Shown here: positions 24,701 through 32,290 of the stretch, piece after piece
How positions within the stretch are numbered: the first letter of the stretch is position 1
Layout of the letters: every line of letters begins with the position of its first letter
Assembly (NCBI GenBank): GCA_037349105.1
Contig: JAYJMM010000009.1
Span: forward strand, 2,583,001 to 2,647,000
DNA length: 64,000 nt
Reading direction: 5' to 3'
Source of the DNA: Limnomonas spitsbergensis
Lineage: Eukaryota > Chlorophyta > Chlorophyceae > Chlamydomonadales
Program-made: the position numbers and the translations under genes
The notes under the pieces: generated by a model
Seen by the model: only the letters and a program-made list of their open reading frames with translations
Told to the model about the DNA's origin: nothing
Database searches by the model: none

Positions 24701-25007
24701 AGATAGTCAAGGGCTGCTTGGCGGACCTTCTTCAGAGCCCACCTGTCAATGTCTAAGAGCAAAGTGGTGTGTGAATCGCAGGTCTCCGCGGACAGCAAAG
24801 GTGGTCAAGGGCTGCTGGGATGACCTGTCTAAGAGCAAAATGATGTATGAATCGCAGGCCTCCGCGGACAGCCAAGGGCTGCTGGGCGGACCTTCTTCGG
24901 AGCCAGCCACGGTCACCGAGACTGGCTCCGCTATGGACGAGGAGGAGGAGGAGGAGGGTTCGGAGAATGATAAGGACAATTCCGAAACGACGGAATCAGA
25001 TGTATGA
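12700..25007 (+). CDS. EED/FIE (Extra sex combs) Polycomb PRC2 WD40 subunit, 3' part of gene, 8 exons
   Basis: Exons join 12700-12775, 13486-13583, 14246-14290, 16101-16193, 21312-21428, 21941-21991, 22769-22849 and 24858-25007: 711 bases, 236 codons plus TGA stop. All junctions are AG/GT and phases agree. The family binds H3K27me3 and activates the EZH methyltransferase in nuclear PRC2. Family matches seen: [62 protein letters not shown] and [20 protein letters not shown] ending in WRWDK, the plant FIE order for the C-terminal propeller blades. A 49-residue tail follows with six consecutive Glu, then [15 protein letters not shown] normally ends near the WRWD motif. N-terminal blades must lie left of the window or beyond the 25-bp array. 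Introns reach 5.1 kb and consist largely of exon-edge copies. Confidence 0.93.
12971..13402 (+). repeat. three copies of EED exon B acceptor and 5' edge
   Basis: Copies begin right after CAG at about 12973, 13210 and 13350. Each reproduces the start of exon B (ACATGGCTGTGGTG and close variants) for about 45 bases, then diverges at AGCAGCTGTAGTAC. They are separated by C-rich tracts. The first copy is the most diverged. Confidence 0.85.
13486..13583 (+). CDS. EED/FIE exon B
   Basis: The acceptor is CACACACAG and the donor is CAG before GTAAATG. It encodes [15 protein letters not shown], then [15 protein letters not shown], equivalent to the FIE segment containing YVEKSFTW and FPTKYVQFP. Three partial 5' copies precede it and one 3' copy follows. 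Confidence 0.88.
13664..13734 (+). repeat. copy of EED exon B 3' half with donor
   Basis: This repeats the last ~55 bases of exon B, including CTTCCTCCACAACCCCTG and the donor CTCAGGTAAATGAAGG, about 143 bases downstream of the real exon end. Confidence 0.9.
13826..14245 (+). repeat. four copies of EED exon C acceptor edge
   Basis: Copies at about 13836, 13927, 14050 and 14152 repeat the start of exon C (CACGCCAACTACGTGG in the best copy), each followed by an intron-like stretch with CTGCTGCTCTGTTTCTC. The two nearest the exon are about 100 bp apart and the best preserved; the outer two are more diverged. Confidence 0.82.
14246..14290 (+). CDS. EED/FIE exon C (45-bp exon)
   Basis: It encodes [15 protein letters not shown], a near-perfect match to the conserved HxNYVDCxRW block of EED/FIE. 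Phase 0 on both sides. The acceptor is CCCTATAG and the donor GTGAGA. Confidence 0.92.
14389..14450 (+). repeat. dispersed hairpin element, copy 1
   Basis: One of four copies in the window of a ~65-bp sequence with core TTAACnTTCACGCCCC, a short loop, GGGCGTAG and a TTTCTTTC tail. It is in the intron between EED exons C and D. Confidence 0.7.
14653..15308. repeat. 10-bp tandem array
   Basis: Decamers GATCTCGCAA and GATCCCGCAA alternate with variants such as TACCGCAATA over about 650 bp. Both strands are open in several frames as an artefact of the repeat. It sits in the EED intron between exons C and D. Confidence 0.92.
16101..16193 (+). CDS. EED/FIE exon D
   Basis: It encodes [16 protein letters not shown], then [12 protein letters not shown]. 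The acceptor ends TTTACAG and the donor is CTGCAG before GTGGGG. Its 3' edge and donor are the evident source of the 113-bp array that starts at the next base. Confidence 0.93.
16194..19950 (+). repeat. 113-bp array, 33 units, copying EED exon D 3' edge and donor
   Basis: Each unit holds about 73 bp of intron-like sequence (with TTTAGGGGGTTAGGG and TTTTATATGTTTACCTGA) followed by about 40 bp matching the end of exon D, finishing ACCGCCTGCAG and then GTGGGG, the same donor as the real exon. From the real donor (16193) to the last copy (19924) is 33 units. Marker variants recur exactly 1469 bp apart (13 units), for example at 16982/18451, 17603/19072 and 17709/19178, so a 13-unit block was itself duplicated. 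It occupies most of the intron between exons D and E. Confidence 0.97.
19995..20295 (+). repeat. 36-bp tandem array, about 8 units
   Basis: The unit contains GGGTTTGCTACGAGATG and TTCTGTTGATAAGGGTTTA. It includes TTTAGGG. It directly follows the 113-bp array and ends at another degenerate exon-D edge copy near 20297 (GGTGGCACCGCTGGCACC). Confidence 0.92.
20446..21140 (+). repeat. degenerate copies of EED exon E acceptor edge with C-rich array
   Basis: At about 20458, 20710 and 21084 short stretches resemble the exon E start (AGAAATTTCC then CTG..GAGAGC..TGTGGTTTG), each after CAG or a near acceptor. Between 20815 and 21082 lies a C-rich tandem sequence built on CCCTGACCCTCCCTCCCC. Similarity is patchy, so these look older than the 113-bp units. 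Confidence 0.6.
21312..21428 (+). CDS. EED/FIE exon E
   Basis: It encodes [20 protein letters not shown], then [19 protein letters not shown], corresponding to the EED/FIE blade with the WFxxFS and GNxxGKxYVW motifs. The acceptor is CCTCCAG and the donor GTGTGA. Phase 0 on both sides. Confidence 0.92.
21941..21991 (+). CDS. EED/FIE exon F
   Basis: It encodes [17 protein letters not shown], filling the short linker between the YVW-type blade and the IRQT block in FIE. The acceptor is CCGCCCAG and the donor GTGAGT, both strong. Assigned mainly from splice consensus, phase and position, since the linker is poorly conserved. Confidence 0.75.
22085..22762 (+). repeat. 46-bp array and degenerate copies of EED exon G acceptor edge
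   Basis: Copies of the exon G acceptor region (GCCTGC then GGCAGAC) occur near 22196, 22480 and 22617-22680; the last includes AAACCGCTGTGTCGC, close to the real exon. Between them a 46-bp unit with AGCTGAGATGTAGCTGATA is repeated about five times. Confidence 0.72.
22769..22849 (+). CDS. EED/FIE exon G
   Basis: It encodes [20 protein letters not shown] then TVWRWDK, a near-identical match to the C-terminal signature of FIE/EED. The acceptor is GCCTGCAG and the donor GTGGGT. Partial copies of both edges lie in the flanking introns. Confidence 0.95.
23028..23098 (+). repeat. dispersed hairpin element, copy 2
   Basis: CATTAACCCTCACGCCCC, loop TGC, then GGGGCGTAC and a pyrimidine tail. Preceded by CCTAGGCCTATGCTGCAC, matching the sequence before copies 3 and 4. 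Confidence 0.7.
23241..23457. repeat. 11-bp tandem array
   Basis: About 19 units of CGGTACGGATA inside the intron before the terminal EED exon. Related degenerate motifs continue to about 23570. Confidence 0.95.
23930..24857 (+). repeat. about ten copies (89-103 bp) of EED terminal-exon acceptor edge
   Basis: Each unit carries an intron end (GTGTGAATCGCAG or variant), then the start of the terminal exon (GCCTCCGCGGACAG, or GTCTCTGCAGACAG) through GGGCGGACCTTCTTC, and then a stop-containing CCAATGTCTAAGAGC. Central units are exactly 89 bp apart (CAG ends near 24426, 24515, 24604 and 24693). Outer units are longer and more diverged. Confidence 0.93.
24858..25007 (+). CDS. EED/FIE terminal coding exon, acidic C-terminal tail
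   Basis: It follows AATCGCAG, the last of eleven similar acceptor copies, and encodes [16 protein letters not shown], a Thr/Glu segment, a run of six Glu, and ends SETTESDV before TGA. An acidic Ser/Glu/Asp tail is not part of the WD propeller and has no named domain. Use of the last acceptor is inferred because only this copy reads through to the acidic tail without a stop. Confidence 0.75.
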   Translation, partial: ASADSQGLLGGPSSEPATVTETGSAMDEEEEEEGSENDKDNSETTESDV

Positions 25008-25088
25008 TGTCATGATAGATGAAGGAGGGGGTAGATGGAGGATGGACCGAGGGACAAAGGTCGGGGGCAGGGGGAATCTTGTGGTGAA

Positions 25089-25165
25089 GGAAAGAAAGAA
25101 AACTACGCGGCCCCGCAAGGGCGTGAGGGTTAAGGAAATTGTGCGGCATGGGCCTAGGCCGCACC
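25089..25165 (-). repeat. dispersed hairpin element, copy 3 (inverted)
   Basis: Reverse-strand copy: GCGGCCTAGGCCCATGCCGC, then TTAACCCTCACGCCC, loop, and a TTTTCTTTCTTTC tail. It lies in the 3' flank of the EED gene. Confidence 0.72.
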
Positions 25166-25189
25166 CGCGCCTTTACCATTCTTATGGTG

Positions 25190-25857
25190 ACGATTCTGCC
25201 ATGACTTTGTTGCATGATGAAGGAGAAAGGGGGGAGGGATGGAGGATGGACTGAAGGGCACAGCCAGGTCGGAGGGGGGTCTTATATGTAGTGACGATTC
25301 TGCCTTGATAACTTTGTTGCATGATGAAGGAGAAGGGGGGGGAGGGATGGAGAACGGACTGAAGGGCATAGCCAGGTCGGAGAGGGGTCTTATAAGTAGT
25401 GACGATTCTGCCTTGATAACTTTGTTGCATGATGAAGGAGAAAGGGGGAAGGGATGGAGGATGGACTGAAGGGCACAGCCAGGTCGGAGGGGGGTCTTAT
25501 AAGTAGTGACGATTCTGCCTTGATAACTTTGTTGCATGATGAAGGAGAAAGGGGGGAGGGATGGAGGATGGACTGAAGGACATAGCCAGGTCGGAGGGGG
25601 GTCTTATATGTAGTGACGATTCTGCCTTGATAACTTTGTTGCATGATGAAGGAGAAAGGGGGGGGAGGGATGGAGGATGGACTGAAGGGCACAGCCAGGT
25701 CGGAGGGGGGTCTTATATGTAGTGACGATTCTGCCTTGATAACTTTGCTGCATGATGAAGGAGAAAGGGGGGGGAGGGATGGAGGATGGACTGAAGGGCA
25801 CAGGATGGAGGAGGAGTCTGATGGTGACGATTCCGCAACGACGGAGTCAGATTAATG
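25190..25857 (+). repeat. 109-bp array in EED 3' flank ending in a copied stop-codon region
   Basis: Six units of about 109 bp contain GTGACGATTCTGCC, TTTGTTGCATGATGAAGGAG and GGATGGAGGATGGACTGAAG. They resemble the sequence around the EED stop (GATGAAGGAG.. GGATGGACCGA). The last unit (about 25804-25855) reads EEESDGDDSATTESD then TAA, a recognisable copy of the acidic C-terminus ending SETTESDV. Confidence 0.88.
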
Positions 25858-25938
25858 ATGAAGGAGAAAGACGGGGGGAGATACAAGATGGACCGAAGGA
25901 CAAAGGTTGGACTGAGGGGGAGTCTTATGGTGATGACC

Positions 25939-25986
25939 CCCCCCCCTTCATACCTACTAATTTCCGTAGGTATGAAAGGGGGGTGG
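25939..25986. repeat. inverted repeat (hairpin)
   Basis: CCCCCCTTCATACCTAC and GTAGGTATGAAAGGGGGG form near-perfect 17-bp arms around a 7-base loop. It lies downstream of the EED gene. Confidence 0.85.
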
Positions 25987-26107
25987 TGACGATGATACCA
26001 TGACGGCCGGGAGTCGGACGCATGATGGAAAATGAGATGGGGATTGATGGAGAATGTGTATGACGTTGCACCTCTGGACCCTTCCACCTTTTCTTTGCTG
26101 TCACTAT

Positions 26108-26216
26108 TAGTTAGGCGCCCACACGGCCGAGAATTTTTGAGCAGGGCCCCGAGGTGTAACGTCATTAACCTCTGGGCCCTGCTTAAATAAAGCGCGGCCA
26201 CGGGCGCGGCCAAACA
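26108..26216. mobile_element. short foldback element
   Basis: Two arms of about 40 bp face each other: GCGCCCACACGGCCGAG through GAGCAGGGCCC, then the reverse complement GGGCCCTGCTTAAAT through GGCCACGGGCGC. The centre is GAGGTGTAACGTCATT. The arms share sequence with the ends of the elements at 26476, 46127 and 47388, so it may be two element ends joined head to head. Confidence 0.65.
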
Positions 26217-26475
26217 AAATAAAAGTCTGCTAGAAAGCCCAAGGGAGAAATGGTAAGAAAAGAAAGCGTATTCACCTAGTTCACCTTCCAAACAATATGG
26301 ATCATGTATGAGGGGAAGGAGTCTGATAGATATTAATTGGAGCACGAGGAAGAGGACAAGGAGAATTATAATTTTTTCTCCACCCTAATGAGATTGATGA
26401 GATTGTGTGGGTGTGATGACATCCCTCGATTAAGCGTCAAATAGCTTGCATTGCCGGTATTTATGGGCCCCGATA

Positions 26476-27069
26476 TGTCAATACCGTTACACCTCTGGGC
26501 CCGCTCAAAGCTCGGCCGCGTGGGCGCCCAATTGTTCTGAAGGGAGAAAAGAAGAAACTATAAGGAAGAGGGGGGGGGAAGGAACAAAAGGAGATGCCGG
26601 GAAGGCAAAGAGGACCAAGTCCGACACCTGAGTTCCACTAGAGAGTAGCCCTCAGCGATGCCTCTAAGAAGAGAAAAGTCCACAAAGGCCAGCATTGTTG
26701 AGGGTTAGTCTCTAGGGATTCTGAGGCGCCATTGTCGTTTGCCTTTCCGGCCTTCCCTTTCGGTCATTTTTTTGTTGTTTGCCCCCCTTTTAATTTCTTT
26801 TCTTTTCCCTTCTGATCAGTGGGGCGCCCTCGCGGCCAAGCAGGGGTGGGATACGCTTGCTTTTCTGGATTTTTATTTTCTTAGAGGCTTTGTTGAGGGC
26901 TACTCTCTAGTGGAACTCAAGTGTTGGACTCGGTCTTCTTTGCCTTCCCGGCCTCTCGTTTTGTTCCTTTCCCCCTCACTTCCTTGTAGTTCCTTCTTTA
27001 CTTCCTTCTGAGCACTTGGGCGCCCACGCGGCCGAGCTTTGAGCAGGCCCAAAGGTGTAACGTTATTGA
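26476..27069. mobile_element. non-autonomous TIR/foldback element, about 594 bp
   Basis: The left end reads GTCAATACCGTTACACCTCT and continues through GCTCGGCCGCGTGGGCGCCC. The right end is its reverse complement (GGGCGCCCACGCGGCCGAGC through GGTGTAACGTTATTGAC). A second inner pair, GAGTTCCACTAGAGAGTAGC near 26630 and its complement near 26900, shows arms of roughly 170 bp or more with few mismatches. No transposase is encoded and no clear target duplication could be identified. Confidence 0.78.
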
Positions 27070-27079
27070 CTTACTGGTG

Positions 27080-27290
27080 CGGCTTGGTGCGGCGATTACG
27101 GTTTGCACGGGGTGACCCTAAACCCTGAACCCTAAATTAGTACGGTGTGGTGGTCAAAAACATGAGACACGTTGTTGCCACCGGTGTTGGGCAAAAGGAG
27201 AAGGCGAACATGTGGGGGATGCGCTACATGCTTTTACCCCGGAGGGCGCCACGGACTTTTACCAATAGACCGGGATAGGCATGAGTGTTC
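27080..27290. repeat. dispersed repeat, copy 1
   Basis: GCGGCTTGGTGCGGCG, then GAGACACGTTGTTGCC and GGGATGCGCTACAT match the sequence at 46950-47100 in the same orientation with moderate divergence. Both copies sit beside TIR/foldback elements of the GGGCGCCC family, so they may belong to one composite element. Confidence 0.6.
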
Positions 27291-28572
27291 ATGAGGTGTC
27301 ATGTCATTGTTACATCATCGAGGGTTAGTTTCTTCAAGAGCTGAGGAATGAAGATTTCCATTGGGGGGGGGTCTTTCCCTTTTTGTTCCCCTCTTTCTTC
27401 CTTGTTGCCTTTATTTCCACCTTGGCTCTTGAAGGGCGAGTAATTACCTTCGCAATTACCAACTTACTTGATCGGTACCCTAGTGTCTTATTTCGGGGTT
27501 TCTGCTATTTATTTATGCTGGGGCGTTGCAGAAATCATGCACGCAGGCATCAGCGTCTTATTCAATCGTATACAAGGTTAGGTAGAGCATCATGTCACGG
27601 TGTTCATAATCATAGTGCCCGGACCAACGAGTAGAAACTAAGTTGCATACATGATTTACCATTGATGCATCCTTCCGCAAAAGGCGTGACTTCATAAGAT
27701 CCAGCCATATGCTTTACATGAGGTCCGAACATGGGTTATAAAGGTGTTGCGCAACATAATACAAATCAGACACGGTGTATGTACACGACATGGCCGGGGT
27801 TCCCAACTGCCCCCGAAGTCACCGTACATGATGTATGCGGCTAAGTTGGGATGCAAAATACTCTGGCAAAAGCCGTATGATGCCAATCCAAATGCAGCCT
27901 CAATGGTAAGAAGTAAGAAGTAAGAATCAATGATACTACATAGCGGAGCAGTCAACGGTTCTCTTTTTCGCACTTTCGGAAAAGCCGGGGGAAAAATTTA
28001 ACACGTCTCCAGCTCGGAGAAATATACCGGAGAGGGGGAAATTCTTGTCCTGCTAACCCCTTGATGAGATCCCAAACCCATTGTAGACTGACCCCTGCGG
28101 TTCAGGATAGATGAGCCGGAAAAACCATAACAAGGACCCTACAACCCCATACATAAACATCAATATCACATTAACTTAATCAAATCACACGGAGGGGATC
28201 ATTCCCTCGCCACTCGTATGTGGCTGTATGTTGGTTGCTTGCCCATGGGGGGCATTGTTTCTTCCCGCGCTGTTTTAGGTTATTTTGTGCTCGAACATTT
28301 TTGTGGCACGTAACCCATGCATCAAATGCAGGATGCCCCACAGGAAAGGAAACCTATCAAACTGTACTTCACACCCTCGTCTTATCCCTCGAACTCAACC
28401 TCACACACAAAACATATTATAAACAATGCCCTCTTCAGGAATGAGAGTGGAGGTAACAAAGATGATGCATGGACTCTCATTCGTGGCGTCCATCAAAGGT
28501 AGGTTGTGTTAGTCCTTCAGAGCATGTAACATCACTACATCAGAATGAACCCTAGACCGCTGTTTGTTGCCC
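27291..28572. other. no gene recognised
   Basis: Only short open frames occur, with no family motif, coherent splice structure or tandem repeat. It is less GC-rich than the gene regions. Confidence 0.5.
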
Positions 28573-30471
28573 TCAGTTGGGACTCCTTAGCTTAGCCTTG
28601 GCCTCCAGGAGCAACGCATCTGCTGTAAAGGCGGCATCGTGGTGCTCCAACTTAGCCATGGCCCAACGTATGTTGGACAGCTCATGAGCATTGAAGCTTG
28701 CTAGCTTTGAATTGGCCTCAAACAGCAGAGCATGTGTGAAGGTTGAATCACGGTGCTCCAACTTAGCCATGGCCCAAATTGCAATGGATAAATTCTGTGC
28801 ATTGAAGCTGGGTAGCTTCGCCTGGGCCTCAAGAAGTAGAAGATCTGTGAAGGCTGCATCAGGGTGGTCCAGCCTAGCCATGGCCCAAATTGTGTTAGAC
28901 AAACCCTGTGCATTGAAGCTGGGTAGCTTTGCCTGGGCCTCAAGAAGTAGATGATCAGTGAAGGCTGCATCAGGGTGGTCCAGCCTAGCCATGGCCCAAA
29001 TTGTGTTAGACAAATCCTGTGCATTGAAGCTGGGTAGCTTTGCCTGGGCCTCAAGAAGTAGAAGATCTGTGAAGGCTGCATCAGGGTGGTCCAGCCTAGC
29101 CATGGCCCAAATTGTCATGGTCAAATTCTGTGCACTGAAGCTGGGTAGCTGGGCCTTGGCCTCAAGGAGCAGAAGGTCAGTAAAGGCTGCATTAGGGTGC
29201 TTCAGCCTAGCCATGGCCCAAATTGTGTTAGACAAACCCTGTGCACTGAAGTTGGGTAGCTTTTCCGTGGCCTCAAGAATTATAAGATCTGTGAAGGCTG
29301 CATCAGGGTGCTTCAGCCTAGCCATAGCCCAAATTGTCATGGACAATTCCTGTGCACTGAAGCTGGGTAGCTTTGCCCTGGCCTCAAGAAGTAGACGATC
29401 TGTGAAGGCTGCATCAGGGTGGTCCAACCTAGCCATGGCCCAAATTGTGTTGGACAAATCTTGTGCATTGAAGCTGGGTAGCTTTGCCGAGGCCGCAAGA
29501 AGCAATGCTGAAATCAAATCAATGTCGCGAAGATTAAGCTTAGCCAGAGCTTGCAAGCAGGTAGCCATCTCTCTGGAACGCATGGAGTCTACTTGCCGTC
29601 GAACCTGTTCCAGCAGCAAGCTAGATACTGCACCCTCCCTTCCCTCTCCTCCACCTGGCCTGGCAGCCATTCCACTGCTCAACAACATGCTGCCTTCTGA
29701 AGCTTCTCCACCTTCTCCTCCTGGCCTGATATCAACATCACAGCTCAGCTTCTGTGCCTGCCTCAAGGCGGCTGTTGCGTGGATGAAGTTGAAGCTAGCA
29801 GCATGCTCCACCACAAGGGCATCCAGCTGCTCCATATCGAGACAACCATTGATCAGTCTCGTAAGAGAGTTCGGAGCGAGAACAGGGCTAAGCTCGATAC
29901 TGCAGCTGTCTATTAAGGGGCTGGGTTGCTCTAATTGGACAATGCTGCTGCCTCCCTCACTTGATGGGTGGGGCTGCTGTGTTGCAACGCAGCTGTTGCC
30001 CCCCTCACTTGTTGGACCAGGCTGCTGTGTCTCGATACAGGTACTGCCTCCCTCCCTGCGGATACTCCCGGCGCTATTGCGGCAGTTGAGGAGCTGACCA
30101 TGACCATCATGCTGCTGCGCTGGCCCGATGTCCCCTAGATGTGGAGGATGCCGAGGCTGAGCAGCCAGCGGGGAACCTGCTAGATCTGCTGGATCTGCGA
30201 GATCTGCTGGATCTGAGTGTTCTGCCGGACCTGGGGGTTTTGCCGGATCTGGTACATCGCATCCGCTGCCCGCTGCTGCGGGTGTTGGCGGACCATTCAG
30301 GTTGCTTGCATGCCGGCCTAGAAGCAGCGATGGCCTGCCACCGTCGATTAGCTGGTTGGAGTGATGTCGCCCATGCAGCATACTCATAGCCTGCACGGGA
30401 GGCAGCAGGGGGAAGGGGATACTTTCAAACACAATGCCACATTTTGGGCATTCAAGCATATATTTCAACAT
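28573..30471 (-). CDS. OPR-like helical-repeat protein, apparently lacking a RAP domain
   Basis: A 632-residue open frame. Residues ~1-190 are low complexity (Pro/Gly/Ala, with ADPADLADPADLAG). A short conserved-looking block, LTRLINGCLDMEQLDALVVE then SFNFIHATAALRQAQKL, is typical of the start of chlorophyte OPR/RAP-family proteins. Eight 37-residue repeats follow, with consensus LPSFNAQDLSNTIWAMARLD then HPDAAFTDLLLLEAQAK, ending LRSPN and a stop. In green algae such proteins usually act in chloroplast or mitochondrial RNA processing or translation; that is family knowledge, and the RNA target cannot be inferred. Related proteins normally continue into a C-terminal region with a RAP domain, absent here, so this may be a truncated paralogue or pseudogene. 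A pyrimidine tract plus CAG at 30391-30393 could make 30390 the true exon start. Confidence 0.72.
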   Translation of the reverse strand: MLKYMLECPKCGIVFESIPFPLLPPVQAMSMLHGRHHSNQLIDGGRPSLLLGRHASNLNGPPTPAAAGSGCDVPDPAKPPGPAEHSDPADLADPADLAGSPLAAQPRHPPHLGDIGPAQQHDGHGQLLNCRNSAGSIRREGGSTCIETQQPGPTSEGGNSCVATQQPHPSSEGGSSIVQLEQPSPLIDSCSIELSPVLAPNSLTRLINGCLDMEQLDALVVEHAASFNFIHATAALRQAQKLSCDVDIRPGGEGGEASEGSMLLSSGMAARPGGGEGREGAVSSLLLEQVRRQVDSMRSREMATCLQALAKLNLRDIDLISALLLAASAKLPSFNAQDLSNTIWAMARLDHPDAAFTDRLLLEARAKLPSFSAQELSMTIWAMARLKHPDAAFTDLIILEATEKLPNFSAQGLSNTIWAMARLKHPNAAFTDLLLLEAKAQLPSFSAQNLTMTIWAMARLDHPDAAFTDLLLLEAQAKLPSFNAQDLSNTIWAMARLDHPDAAFTDHLLLEAQAKLPSFNAQGLSNTIWAMARLDHPDAAFTDLLLLEAQAKLPSFNAQNLSIAIWAMAKLEHRDSTFTHALLFEANSKLASFNAHELSNIRWAMAKLEHHDAAFTADALLLEAKAKLRSPN

Positions 30472-30496
30472 GTCCCCAACATGAAATCAACCACAC

Positions 30497-30660
30497 TGCT
30501 AGATCTGCTAGATCTGCTCGATCTGCGAGATCTGCTAGATCTGAGTGTTCTGCCGGACCTGAGGGTTTTGACAACATGACATCAACCACACTGCTAGATC
30601 TGCCGGATCTGCGAGATCTGCTAGATCTGAGTGTTCTGCCGGACCTGAGGGTTATGACAA
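30497..30660 (-). repeat. two copies of the OPR gene Asp/Leu-rich coding segment
   Basis: Two stretches (about 30497-30570 and 30590-30655) repeat the AGATCTGCTGGATCTGCGAG-type sequence that encodes ADPADLADPADLAG inside the OPR frame (30178-30250). They lie just upstream of its start, separated by ACAACATGACATCAACC. Confidence 0.82.
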
Positions 30661-30944
30661 CATGACATCAACCACACTGGCAAGGTCCTTTGAACAAAAT
30701 AGCTGATTTGGACGAAAGGAATGCAAGGCTCATATTCATGTGCACGATGTGGCATCCAGGGGGCCTTGGAGGGCGGCCACCCCTGAGCCGGTTGGAAAAT
30801 GATGTTGACTGGTTGATCGCCGGTGACCCCGGGGGCGGCCATCACTGGGCCGGTTGGAAAACACAACTTGACAGGCTTCTGGCTGGTGGCCTTTGGCCGG
30901 TAACCCGGGCAGGAGGGCTTGTTGCACGAAATCCTGTTTGCTGT

Positions 30945-31025
30945 ATGCTGCTAAGCTGTAGCTCAAGCTGTAGCAGTAGCTGTAGCTGAAGCTGTAAATG
31001 TAGCTGTAGCTGTAGCTGAAGACAG
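30945..31025. repeat. AGCTGT simple repeat
   Basis: Imperfect 6-bp units (AGCTGT, AGCTGA) over about 80 bp. Confidence 0.85.
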
Positions 31026-31049
31026 AAATGTACCTGGCCTAATCAGGCG

Positions 31050-31340
31050 GGTGGGTGATCCAATCTGAAATACCGTCAAACCTGCGTCTGCTGTGGTGGA
31101 CAACCAACCCACTCTTACTGATCTGGCCTGAGAGGGCGGGTGGGGGACCTAATCTGACATGCCGTCAAACCTGCGTCTGCTGTGGCGGACAACCAACCCA
31201 CCCTCACAGATCTGGCCTGGGAGGGCGGGTGGGGACCTAATCTGACATGCCATGAGACCTGCGTCTGCTGTGGTGGACAACCAACCCACCCTCACAGATC
31301 TGGCCTGAGAGGGCGGGTGGGGGACCTAATCTGACATGCC
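31050..31340. repeat. about 90-bp tandem array, 3 to 4 units
   Basis: The unit contains GGCGGGTGGGGGACCTAATC, then AAACCTGCGTCTGCTGTGG and ACCAACCCACCCTCACAG. It joins directly to the next array. Confidence 0.9.
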
Positions 31341-31835
31341 ATGAAACCTGCGTCTCGCGGCCGCAGGTTGCTAGGGGCCTGCCCCCGGGCGCTTTGCCGA
31401 ACAAGTAAAGACTGGCTTTACCCTAATTCATGGTTTAGTCTCGCGGCCGCAGGCCGCTGGGGGCCTGCCCCCGGGCGCTTTGCCGAACAAGGAAAGACTG
31501 GCTGTCCCCTAGTTCATGGTTTAGTCTTGCGGCCGCAGGCTGCTAGGGGCCTGCCCCTGGGCGCTTTGCCGAACAAGGAAAGAATGGCTGTCCCCTATTT
31601 CATGGTTTAGTCTCGCGGCTGCAGGCCGCTGGGGGTCTGCCCCTGGGACCTTTGCCGACAAATTTAAGACTGGCCCGACTCTGATGTAGCCTACGATCTA
31701 GTCTGGCAGCCGCAGGCCGCTGGGGCTCTGTCCCCAGGAGCTCTGCCCCCGGGATCTCTTCTGAAAAAGTTAAGACAGGCCCCGCTCTGCCCCTGTAATC
31801 TCTGCCGAAAAAGTAAGACTGGCCTGGCTCTGTCC
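31341..31835. repeat. about 90-bp tandem array, 5 to 6 units
   Basis: The unit contains GTCTCGCGGCCGCAGG, GGGGCCTGCCCC and CGGGCGCTTTGCCGAACAAG, then TTCATGGTTTA. The first three units are well conserved and the later ones drift. It is unrelated to the preceding array except at the junction. Confidence 0.9.
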
Positions 31836-32136
31836 CCGGAGTCATCCCCATATCCGTCCGTCCATCCACCCTGGCTGTGCCTTGGTGTGCGCTGCAACAT
31901 GGCGCATATTAAAAAACAATTTTAAACTGTAGATTTGATAACGCAGATTGCATCTGCCTTCCCACTGCACGGACATGAATTGAATACTTATTTTAATATT
32001 GCCCTCAAGGCAGGTTTTGACAAATACTTTATATATTTCCGGCTGAAGACTTGCGGGGACGATCCCGTTTTTTTGTTAAAATGTATCCCTCAGACCCAAA
32101 CAATTACAATGATGAGAAGAGGCAAAGCACATCGAC

Positions 32137-32262
32137 TGTAGCGGTCAGGGTGTGGGAAGCCACGAGGGGCGGATCTGCAAATTTGTTTCCAGAAATCCCC
32201 TGGTAGCCTGCACCCTAGTTTTGGCCTGGATCAAACCCTCGTGGCTTTCCACCCCCTGGTAG
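32137..32262. repeat. inverted repeat
   Basis: GGGAAGCCACGAGG and CCTCGTGGCTTTCC face each other about 60 bases apart, extended by GCGGTC motifs on the outside. A small foldback-like structure with no coding content. Confidence 0.75.
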
Positions 32263-32290
32263 CGGTCAATCAGCCGGAGCTCAAAGATCT

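Noticed and set aside
16194..25857. Regular repeats resembling a CRISPR array
   Set aside because: Units are contiguous tandem copies without unique spacers, in spliced eukaryotic genes, with no cas genes.
28691..30097. + strand 379-residue frame opposite the OPR gene
   Set aside because: Antisense shadow of the 111-bp coding repeats; the minus strand gives the recognisable helical-repeat consensus.
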